64,000 nucleotides of DNA from Brachypodium distachyon. Taxonomy: Eukaryota; Streptophyta; Magnoliopsida; Poales; Poaceae. Positions 23,229-33,084 of the stretch are shown piece after piece (position 1 is the first letter of the stretch; every line of letters begins with the position of its first letter). Made by a program: the position numbers and the translations under genes. The notes beneath the pieces were generated by a model. It saw nothing but the letters and a program-made list of their open reading frames with translations, did not search any database and was not told the origin of the DNA. The DNA is taken from the NCBI RefSeq assembly GCF_000005505.3, contig NC_016131.3, positions 16,141,501 through 16,205,500 on the forward strand, given 5' to 3'.

Positions 23229-23346
23229 TGTTTGTTAATTGATTTTGCTGCCGATCAGTGCAGCTAATAAGCTTAAGCAGCTGGCTAGCCAAAGAGTACG
23301 TTGAGCTGCCTGAGCTTGTGTGGAGAGCTCGATGAGTCGTGCATGC

Positions 23347-23354
23347 TATTTATA
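23347..23354 (-). promoter_or_regulatory. TATA box of dirigent gene 22602-23228
   Basis: TATAAATA on the minus strand, in the context TCTCTATAAATAGCATGC, which is also found before the dirigent copy at 7022. Confidence 0.7.
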
Positions 23355-23850
23355 GAGACTTGGAGAAGGGAATAATAATGGGATTGGTTCAGTAGTGAAG
23401 GGGATCCAGTGAAAAGGGGCCCGGGTATGTATCGAGTGAAACGGAAGGTAGCAAAAGCTAAGGGCACGTAGCGGTCAGAAGTTCAGAATACACGTTGGCA
23501 TGGTAGGTATCATTTCGTCATTCCAGGTTTCCATCGTCATCCTGTGGGAAAACTTTGTGGAAAATATTATGTCTTGGTGCCATCTCGGCGTCACCTTGAG
23601 GCTAAACGACGGCGAATATAGCATTGATTTTGCCTTTTCGTGGGTACATTCTGAAAACTTTCCCCTGAAGATTGATCCTGCGCATTTGGCTAGATGCGCT
23701 TTGATTTGCCTTTTCGATGAGTATATGCTAAACTTTAGAGTAGCTTACCTGACAAAAGTCGAGATTAACCGTGCATTAATTTAGTATGCCACATGTCCAC
23801 AAAAGCTACAGGCAAAAGCTATATATGGTTTGTAAAACTACGTTTTCAAG

Positions 23851-24591
23851 ATAATAGTTTAATTAATGATACCGACCTGCTCGTCTGTAAGTTCAGTGTA
23901 CCCAGCTAAGGTTCACTTTTAAAAAGAAAAAAACATTCTTGCAACACTCATTTTGAGAAGATGCGTTTTACTTGGGTTTTGTCGCGTACTTAGGGTCGTG
24001 TACGTGGACAGCTCGGCTACCGGCTGCCGGCAAACTCGGTTTTGAGACTTTGAGGAAATTAAGATTATGTCAGTCTAATCTCTATGATTAAAGGGTGACT
24101 CGTAAAGGACAAAGTCTAGCTACAGCACATATGGCAACATTTGCGGAAATATTATGCTAACCTCTGCGATTAAACCAGTAAGTACTATATTGGGGTGCCG
24201 TCCCGTGTGCATTTTCTTTACGTAGAATAGCTCGGCTGGCGCCCGGAAGTCAGCTACCTTTGCAAGCGCGCTTCATATTCGCCAAGTCAAATCATATGTT
24301 ACCGTCAAATGAAAGATTCCCCAAAATACAATCCCCACTTGTTTCACGGTCTTTCGGAAACATGAAAAGTCATGCAAGATGCAATTCCTATTCTTTTCTG
24401 CAGAACTTAGTTCTTAACGGCCATATCTTTTATGCAGAACCCATTTTAGCCGTTAGTTCTGCCCATTTTTGTCAGTTTGTGATGGCCATCAACAGAGACT
24501 CTCGTTATAATCGAGATTCCATTTAGGACAACGCTTCTTTAATTTTTCGACGTTTGCTTGTGTCCGCTAAATAATCGAGGCATAAGCTGTT
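23851..24591. repeat. Segmental duplication arm A, left part
   Basis: 24036-24578 is collinear and near-identical by eye with 35867-36402 (shared words include TTCATATTCGCCAAGTCAAA and AAAGATTCCCCAAAATACAA). 23952-24023 matches about 34797-34873. 23851-23918 also recurs at 32015-32085. No gene within. Confidence 0.85.
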
Positions 24592-25782
24592 TTTTCTTTT
24601 GAAGAACTGGACGATCGATCCCCGTCATTCGATTAGAAGAAGGAAACTGTACAAGGGGTGTCAAGGAGACATCCGGGAAAGGAAAGAGGGGGAGGAAAAA
24701 AAGGTAAAAAAGGAAAAACGGGGGCGCTAACGTCTAATCTCCCGTATTGAAAGAACACACTCTAGCACGGTTAGTGATATCTTCCCAGACGAGGAAGGCA
24801 ACCTCCAAAGCCGGGAGAGCCGTAGAACGGAAGATTCTTCTATCTCTTTCTTTCCAGATGCCCCACCAACAGTAGATAAGGCGCCCGCTAGTCACCCGCT
24901 TGTCCTTCTTCGGATGGCCGTGTAGGGTGTTATCCCAGAACCCGTGGAGAGCCGCGAGTGAAGAGTCTGCCGTGGCCACCCGCGGGGGCAGGGTGTTGTC
25001 ATGGCTCCAGGATCGAATAAGTTCCCAAACTTGCTGCGTGTAGCAGCAATCCTTGCAAAGATGTGACATAATCTCCGGGTGTGTCCTACATAGCTGACAG
25101 ATCGGGTTGCACGAAGGGCGAGGTTGTCCGCCGTAAGAATCTTCCCATGAGCGAGCGTCCAGGCGAAGAATTTGCATTTAGGTTCGGTGTCCGCCCGCTA
25201 AACTTTGCTGGTCTCGAAGGGCGGGGAAGATCCAAGGAATTGGGCACGATAGGCAGAGGCGGCGGAGTAGTTCCCGGAAGCGGTCAAACGCCAAGAGATG
25301 GAATCGTCCTCGTTGGACATGGTGATCCCCTGGACGCATCCCCATAGCTCAATAAATTCTGTCAGCTGGGCGTGGGTCTGGATGCGGAGGAGGGAGCGGA
25401 TCCAAAAGCCGTGGGAGAGCTCCTTTTGGACCGTGCAATTTTTGCGCGAGGCAATGGTAAACAAAGAAGGCCAGCGTTCAACCTGCCATCGGGCAGCCAA
25501 GCGTCGTGCCAGAAGAGGCATTTCGCCCCATTGCCAAGATGGATCTTGGTGGAAGCGCGGAAGAGGGCCCGGTCCTCAGGACTGCAGGGCAGAGGGAGGC
25601 CGAGCCAGGGTCTGTCTGGCTCAGTCCAGGAGAACCAAAGCCACCATAATCTGAGCGCCCTGCCAAAGCGCTCCAGGTCCGGGGCACCGAGCCCGCCCAG
25701 AGCCCGTGGGCGACACACCGTGCTCCAATTAACAAGGGGAAGCGAGGAGGGTTCCTGGTTAGGCAGACGGCGGTGCATCCAT
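24592..25782 (-). mobile_element. 5'-truncated L1-type LINE (RT C-terminal/zinc-binding region)
   Basis: About 1.2 kb flanked by perfect 14-bp duplications AGGCATAAGCTGTT (24578-24591 and 25783-25796). The poly-A end is at the left (T-rich on the plus strand), so the element is on the minus strand. It encodes the ORF2 tail: NWSTVCRPRALGGLGAPDL, RALRLWWLWFSWTEPDR, then after frame changes near 25370 and 25200 a zf-RVT-like block (CQLCRTHPEIMSHL) and WWGIWKERDRRIF. The empty site is preserved in the duplicate arm near 36390-36403. Confidence 0.9.
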
Positions 25783-25992
25783 AGGCATAAGCTGTTGGGT
25801 ACTACTACAAAGATTCGCGGCGGCGAGTTCCATGGTTTCCACTTGCATCCATCCAATGGCATGCGCCATCGAGTATACCAACATTAGTTTTTATTGGCAC
25901 GTCACTATAATAGGCGGCCAATCTTTTTTCTTAAGAAAGGTATAGGGTGTCGACCCCACGATCATGCATCACATCAACTTCCAATTCCCCGG
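25783..25992. repeat. Segmental duplication arm A, middle part
   Basis: 25783-25922 matches 36389-36532 (GATTCGCGGCGGCGAGTTCC and flanks). 25923-25977 is an extra T-rich stretch, absent from the other arm, that looks like the reversed tail of an older LINE into which the 4.4-kb element later inserted. Confidence 0.7.
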
Positions 25993-28900
25993 AACAGTAT
26001 TGACATAACCTCCTCCCGCCGATCTCCGGCGGCGAGTCCACCTCCTTCGGCCGATCCCCGGCGGTGAGTCCCCCTACTCCTGCCGATCCCCGGCGGAGAG
26101 TTCTCTTTGTTCTCGTGAAAGCTACGAGCAAGTTACCCATCTAGGGTTTTGTCTTTGGGGCGTTCTGCACAACGCCACAACCTAGTTTCTCCTCTACCGG
26201 TTTCATATCGGTTTCAACTCCCGTCCAGGCTTCTTCTTCGTAAGATCCAGGTCATCTCTTGTCCGTGTGCTGGCCAGTGGCCACCAAGTGTTCGGTTTTC
26301 TTTTTCTTAGGTCTCTCTGTTGTGCTGCTTGTCATGAAACTTATAAGCTGGAATTGTCGTGGATTGGCGAGCCCGAAGGCTATTCGTGCTATTCTGGATG
26401 TGCAAAAGTAGTGGAGTCCATATGTCTTTTTCTTGTCTGAAACTCATCTGGATGAAGCTAAGGCAAAGAAATTGTTGAAGAAAATTGGCATGGAAGAGAT
26501 GGCTATACACGAGAGCGACGGCTCAAGCGGGGGTCTGTTGCTCTGCTGGAAACAAGGTGTAAGTATTCAGGTCCAGGAAGTACATCAAAACTTCATTGAT
26601 GCGGTGGTGCATAGTCCGGGCGATCCGGACTGGCAGCTCACGGGACTGTACGGTGAATCTGATTGGGCACATCGTCAACAAACTTGGGCTTATATAAGGG
26701 ACTTGCATGGCCGGTCACAACTCCCTTGGGTGATGTTTGGTGATTTCAATGAAATTTGGTACAATTCGGAGAAGGACAAGGGAAACCCCAGACCTGCATA
26801 CATGATGGATGCTTTTTGCCATTGCTTGTCAGAGTGGGCTTTCAAGGCGACTGTTTTACCTGGCGCAGAGGCCGTCTACGTGAGCGACTTGATCGTGCGG
26901 TGTGCAATGCAGCCTGGTCAGAAATCTTTGTTAATGTTGTAGTCATTAATTCTGAACAAATTAAATCGGATCACCGGCCAGTTGTCTTGAAGACAGAAGA
27001 TGGTGAAGCTGTTAGTTTGGCCCGTGTTCCGGGTTCAAAATTTTTTGAAGCACGCTGGCTCAAGGAGGAGATAGTGGATGAAATTATACGTTGTGCTTGG
27101 GATCGGGCTGCTCTCGCGCCTTCGTTCGCTGAGCGGACCAACTCGGTGCATACTGACCTTCATGCCTGGGATCGTTCAGTTTTGAAAACCCCTCAAAAAC
27201 GTATCAAACAGCTAAAACGTGAGCTCGAAGACGTACGTGCAGGACCATTTCAGACGAGTCTATTTTTCGCCAGAAGGAGCTACAGGTGCTAATTGAGAAT
27301 ATGCTTGAAAAGGATGAAATTTACTGGTTCCAACGTGGACGAACTGATTGGCTCAAACATGGTGATCGAAATACAAACTTCTTTCACCATGCTGCAACTG
27401 CACGTAAGAAACGAAACCAGATTAGGCGACTTTTAGATGATAATGGGAATTGGAAGGAAGGAAATGATGATTTGGGCCAACTAATTTCTGGGTACTTTTC
27501 AAAGTTTTTTACTGCTGAGGTGACTTCTCCTGATGAGGCTATGTTACAGAAGGTGCCATGTAAAGTCTCCCTGGCCATGAATGATATGCTTATGCAACCT
27601 TATACTGAGGATGAAGTCAGGAAGGCTGTTTTCACTATCGGTGATTTCAAAGCTCCCGGCCCAGATGGGTTACATGCAGTTTTTTATAAAAGGTTCTGGT
27701 CTATGCTTGGAGATGACCTAACTTGTGGAGTTCTTGCAGCAATGAATTCCCGTACTATTCCCGCGGGATGGAACTCTACGACCATTGTTATGATTCCCAA
27801 GATTGATAACCCTGAGAAGGTAACTCAGTTTCGGCCCATAAGTCTTTGTAATGTGATTTACAAAGTTATTTCCAAGCTTTTAGCTGCACGACTAAAGACT
27901 ATATTACCAGATATTATTAGTCCTACACAGAGTGCATTCATGCCAGGCCGTATTATTACGGATAATATTCTTGTTGCTTACGAGACCATTCATATGATGA
28001 AGAGGAAGAAGGCGGGCAAGCATGGTATTTGTGCGATCAAATTGGATATGCACAAAGCGTATGATCGTGTGGAATGGATCTTTCTTCGTGCAATTCTGCT
28101 AAAGCTTGGCTTCACACAAGAGTGGGTTGACATGATCATGGCGTGTGTGTCTTCAGTAACTTATCGTGTTCGCTTCAATTCGTTTGAGACTGAAGAATTC
28201 ACACCTACTCGAGGGTTGCGGCAAGGGGATCCCCTCTTCCCCTATCTATTTCTTCTCTGTGCAGAAGGTCTTACAAGTTTAGTTCATCATGCGGAAGGGC
28301 AAGGCGAATTGTTGGGCATTAAGGTCTGTCGTGATGCTCCAGTAATTTCTAACTTATTGTTGGATGATGACTCGTTAATGTTTATTCGAGCTGATGCTCA
28401 TAATGCCCACTGTTTGAGGAGTATTCTGGACAGCTATTGTTCTGCATCTGGACAAATGATAAGTGAAGCTAAATCGAGTATCTTTTTTAGTCCAAACACC
28501 GATGTAGCAGTTAAAGAGGAGGTCTGTAACATTCTGAATATTATGACTGAATCCATTTCTGAGACTTATCTGGGGCTCCCTACTATGATTGGTGTTGATT
28601 ACACAGGCTGTTTCCAACATCTTATTGATAGAGTTAATCAGAGAGTTAATGGTTGGAAGGAGAAGATTTTATCTTATGGCGGTAAGGAGGTTCTTTTGAA
28701 GGCTGTCACTCGGAGCATTCCTACCTATGCGATGTCGGTCTTTAAGCTCCCTAAACAAATTTGCAAAGGAGTAACAGATGCGATGTCACATTTTTTGTGG
28801 GGCGATGACGACGATCATAGAAGAATGCATTGGATGGCTTGGTGGAAAATGTGTGTCCCGAAATTCCGTGGCGGCATGGGCTTTCGTGATATATTTTGTT

Positions 28901-30396
28901 TTAATCTTGCACTCTTGGCTAAACAGTGTTGGAGGCTAATTACTAATGAAGATTCGGTGTGCAGTAGGGTGCTCAAAGCTAAGTACTTTCCAGATGGGAA
29001 TCTATTAGATGTCTCTTTGAAAAAAGGTGCCTCTTATGCCTGGCAAAGTATTTGGGCTGGGATTCAGACCTTTAAGAGAGGCTGCATATGGCGTGTGGGT
29101 GATGGCAACAATATCAATATTTGGTCAGATCCCTGGATCCCAAGCAGCCCATCAAGGAAGATTATTACAAGGAGAGGAAACTCTATTTTGACTAAAGTTA
29201 GTGAGCTCATTAACCCGGTTACTGGGGATTGGGATGATGACCTGATTAATGATAATTTTTTGCCAATTGACGCTCAAAGAATCAGACTGATACCTATTGC
29301 TAGAACAAGCGTTGATGATTTTGTTGCTTGGCACCATAATAAGTCTGGTATTTTTTCGGTCCGGTCGGCATACCATGTTGAATAGGAGCATCAGCATGGT
29401 GAAAAACTGAGACGGACACATGGTATGGGTGGTTCTCAAGCACACCCAGTATGGAAGAAACTTTGGAAATTAAAGGTTCCAGCAAAGGTAAAGATTTTTG
29501 GGTGGAAAAGTTTGCATAACACTGTTCCCTGTTTTGCAACTCTTGCAAATCGCCATGTTCTAGTAAGTGCACAATGCGTTTCTTGCCCAGCTGAAGTGGA
29601 GGATCTACGCCATGTCCTATTTACATGTTCAAGAGCAAGGCAAGTATGGACTGCTCTTGGTGTTGCCCATCTCGTTGATCAAAGTTTGTCTGTAGATCGG
29701 GCGGGATCCGCAGTCCTGTCAGATTTAATTACAGGTGATCATGCAGCGAATAGTTATATGCCACCAGTTGCTTTTGGAGAACTTCTGATTGTGGTCTGCT
29801 GGTATATTTGGTGGGAGCGAAGGCAACTGTTGCAATGCGAACCAATACAATCACCCTCTCGGTCCAACTCTCAGTCAGCTGGCATCAAGCATCATGGCTG
29901 GTAAAGACCACCGGAAGGGATGCAAAAAATCAATGTGAATGCTTCTTTTAATGAAGATATGGAAGAAGGTACAATCGGTGTTGTTATCCGGGATGCTGCG
30001 GCATGTTCGTTGGTGCAACGAACAGTTATATCCCCATTGTTTATGATGCCACTACGGCTGAAGCTATGGCACTTTGGCATGGAATCGAGTTCGCTAGAAG
30101 TCTGGGTTGTTCAAACATACTAATCAATACAGATAGCTCTGATGTGGTGCACGAAATGACGGGCGAATTTTGGCCTTCTTCCTCAGCCACTGCTATCTAT
30201 GTTGATTGCATTGAAGCCCTTAAGGAGTTCGGAAAGGTTGTCATAGAGCATTGTCCGAGAGAGGCAAATCAGGTTGCACATGAGCTAGTTAGGGTAGCAA
30301 GGGTTGATCCACCGAATGTTTGGTTCTCATTGATGATGTTACTCTTGTTTAATTATTAATAAAGCTAGCCATGATGGCCTTTCCTTAAAAAAAAAT
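25993..30396 (+). mobile_element. L1-clade LINE with endonuclease, RT and RNase H, inactivated
   Basis: 4.4 kb between 15-bp duplications CTTCCAATTCCCCGG (25978-25992, 30397-30411), with a poly-A end at 30386-30395. The endonuclease starts near 26334 (KLISWNCRGLAS, SETHLDEAKAK, VMFGDFNEIW, IKSDHRPVVL) but has an in-frame stop near 26410 and a frameshift near 26820-26840. RT is in a long frame, 27286-29385: FKAPGPDGLHAVFYKRFW, FRPISLCNVIYKVISK, SAFMPGRIITDNI, LDMHKAYDRVEW, GLRQGDPLFPYLF. A stop at 29383 interrupts the zinc-binding region (LKVPAKVKIFGWKSLHN, CVSCPAEVEDLRHVLFTC). RNase H (29920-30359) is frameshifted near 30003. No ORF1/gag is recognised, so the 5' end may be truncated. Non-autonomous now. 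Confidence 0.93.
26012..26102. repeat. Three-unit GC-rich tandem repeat in LINE 5' region
   Basis: Three units of about 30 bp, each with CCGATCTCCGGCGG or CCGATCCCCGGCGG followed by GAGT, lie just downstream of the LINE's 5' junction. They may be part of its 5' UTR. Confidence 0.65.
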
Positions 30397-30857
30397 CTTC
30401 CAATTCCCCGGGTGACATTGTCTCTCAATCGGCCGGAGTACGACCAATTGCGCAGATACTTACAGTATTTTGCTACACCTTTTCAAAGCCTGGTTCAAAA
30501 ATAATGAAAGGGCTCTGATTTGTGCTGGTCCATTGCATTCAAAAAAATCATGTAAACTGAACTCTTTGTAGTGAATAGTTTTGATCTCCAGACTTGTAAA
30601 CTTAAGATCTTTATGACAATGCCAAACCAAGAAATGACCAAAGTCGACAACGAGACGTGCCCTGACATTTTGTGAAATAATCAGACGCTTCTACTATCTT
30701 ATTATCACTTCAACATGATTTATATGACGCGGTGTGAAAAGTGGTGTGATGGAGCAGACGGCGGGGCAAGGCCTCAACGTGTAGGCCGGCATGCCAATTC
30801 TCTTCCTAAGATCGATTTTATGTTCGGTTTATTACAAGCCCCGAGAAGAAGGTGCTA

Positions 30858-31017
30858 CTCCCTCCGTTCCTAAATATTTGTCGTGATTTTAGTCCAAGAG
30901 CTCATTTACGATACCCTGAAATAAATATGGACCATCCATTTGTCTTCATCTAATGGCCAATCTTACTTGGTACTCCAAGACAAGTTTTAAAGAGTACCAC
31001 CTCTAAATATCAGGGAG
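30858..31017. mobile_element. Stowaway-like MITE
   Basis: 160 bp between TA dinucleotides, with ends CTCCCTCCGTTCCTAAATAT and the complement of TCTAAATATCAGGGAG. The interior is weakly palindromic. Absent from the matching position of the other duplication arm. Confidence 0.6.
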
Positions 31018-31691
31018 TACCTCAATGTTAGGGGCAAAATCGTATTAACGCGTACTCAGTAATGTAGAAAAAACCTATTAATTGTGATTAGGCAAGATAA
31101 AAATTTGCTTTGTTACCACAAACCGTTTTGTTCCTCCGTACGTATGAACCCTATTTTCCAAACTCAAGACCGGCGGCGGCCGGGACGAAGCTCCACCAGT
31201 CCGCGCGCGGCCGAATATTCAGGCTTCACGCCTTGCACGCTCCTCACCTAGCAATTGTCACTGCCAGAGATGGGCGTGTTTCTTCAGTTTTCACCCGTGT
31301 GTGCTTGTGCTTGGAAGAAACGGCCGGGGACACATCTGCTGGAGGGATTTCTCACGCACTCACGCTGTCCGACCACAAAACCAAATAAGTTCATGTTCTT
31401 GGTTCTGCCCGAGATGCATATATTCAATTCAGATGCATTGAATTCTTTTCCTAACCGAAGTAAATTGCCGAATGAATGAATAATTTGATTGGAAGATATT
31501 TGTATGCTAATCCGTGGAGACTGGAGCAAACGCATCTTTCGTCCGAAATTTAGGAACCTCAACCTCGTGGTGTTCATCTGATTCGCCAGCATGTTGATCA
31601 ACCGGGGCGACAGCGCAAGGTGGAGTGGCCGGCCGGGACGCATGGGCAGTAGCGAATGCCGAACTAGCGATGGAAAGAAAGATGGCAGTTT

Positions 31692-31785
31692 GGTCGATGA
31701 GGACGCAGCGCAAGATCGACCGAATGAGAAGTGTCATTGATCGATGAGGACACAGCGCAAGATCGACCGAATGAGAAGTGTCAGC
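31692..31785. repeat. Two-copy tandem duplication, period 47 bp
   Basis: Units at 31692 and 31739 share GCGCAAGATCGACCGAATGA and flanks with single-base differences. Confidence 0.85.
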
Positions 31786-31959
31786 GTATTAACGAGTCAA
31801 AAAATCTAATTTGTCCGTTATATATGGACGGCTGGATCTGCCCAGTACTCCTGATGTCCTGTATGGAGGACTAGGATACTGTAAAATACCTCTAGTTCAA
31901 AATACCATATTACAGACTAACCAAAATACAACGAGGCAGCGCGATCCAATCCTAGCAGG

Positions 31960-32720
31960 TTTCTGTGGAAGTGCTGCAACGCTTGAGGTACGAGTCGAGG
32001 GTCTTCTGCTTCGAGACAATAGTTTAATTAATGATACCGACCTGCTCGTCAGTAAGTTCAGTGTAGCTGGCTAATTAAGGTTCATTTTTTTTTCTAGAAT
32101 ACAATTAAGGTTCATTTTTCAAACAACATTTTGCCCAAACATGGGCTTGTCCAAGTTAATTTGCATTGCCAAATGTTTCCGAGAATTAATTAAGCCCCAA
32201 CATACTGCATGAACAGTTGATGAAGCTATGGATACTCGCATTGCCATCTACAACTCCTAAGAAGTGTCTCCCATGTCGTGCATAGGCTTCCCATCTTCGC
32301 GGTAAAGCAAAGGGTGAAAATAGAGTTGAGTGCATGAGCTAAAACAATTAACATCTACTCCTCCGTTTCAAATTAATTGACGTGGATTTGTATAAATTCT
32401 TATGCAAATCCATGCCAATTAATTCGGGAAGGAGGGAGTATGTAAGAAAGAGGAACAATCAAGGGCATACCATGTAATGTCATCTACCGTACCATTTGCC
32501 ACAAGGTAATCTATGTCCACCGAAGAAAGCTGGAACTTTGTGTACAAAATAAGGAGAGGAAAGAAAAATAAAATAGACCTCAAATTAACTACTGAAGTGA
32601 CCGCTAAAAAAAACTGAAGTGAATCGAAACACAATAGGCTAGAACAAGGAATGTAATATACTTGACCAATCTGGCGGTGAGCACGATCTTCTTCTTGAAT
32701 AATGTCAGGAGGTGGCCTTG
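31960..32720 (-). pseudogene. Fragmentary copy of SMARCAL1-like 3' exons
   Basis: 31960-32014 copies the last coding exon of the helicase at 37159-49819 (codons around [11 protein letters not shown]). 32470-32535 copies exon 22 (minus-strand reading LSSVDIDYLVANGTVDDI versus [18 protein letters not shown]). About 32660-32715 copies the end of exon 21 (DIIQEEDRAHR-QIGQ, with an extra codon). The exon between them is missing, splice sites are altered, and a MITE at 32358-32438 interrupts the copy. Non-functional remnant of the segmental duplication. Confidence 0.85.
32358..32438. mobile_element. Short Stowaway-like MITE
   Basis: 81 bp between TA pairs. The ends CTCCGTTTCAAATTAATTG and the complement of CCAATTAATTCGGGAAGGAG form a hairpin, with the inner words GGATTTGTATAA/TTATGCAAATCC also complementary. 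The corresponding place in the other duplication arm (near 37845) lacks it. Confidence 0.8.
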
Positions 32721-33084
32721 AGATCAGCTAAGAACCTCGCCCAAGGAAGTTTAGCTCTTAGTGTTGCCTTGTTATTTTTCTCTTGGTTTTTCGTTTTCGG
32801 GCCTTCGTACATAAATTTGAATATAGATCCACCAATTCAAAAACCATCAAGATTGTTTTACTAAAAAAAAATCGTCACCCCATGTACACGTGGACGTGGA
32901 CGTGGCCCTAGATGATATACATGTAATTTGTCACCATATCAAAGCATGGCCACTTCACTAGTGAGTAAATAAAGTCACATTATTCGGCGATGTGATTTGA
33001 TTTGCGTGAATCTCAAAGCAGATATGAACGGTGAATTCTTCACAGGATAGGTCCTGGGCCCGATAATAAAATCGTTTTACTTAA

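Larger units (their letters stand above)
30412..32085. repeat. Segmental duplication arm A, right part
   Basis: 30418-30844 matches 36530-36822, with one extra block in arm A (30480-30600). 31905-32014 matches 36974-37025 plus 37190-37245, i.e. the helicase 3' end, with an internal deletion. At 32015 the copy of the helicase last exon joins a second copy of 23851-23918. A Stowaway-like MITE occupies 30858-31017. Confidence 0.8.

Noticed and set aside
31507..31737. Minus-strand 76-codon frame with a hydrophobic start, resembling a small secreted protein
   Set aside because: It begins inside a tandem duplication, has no family resemblance, and no promoter or splice support.
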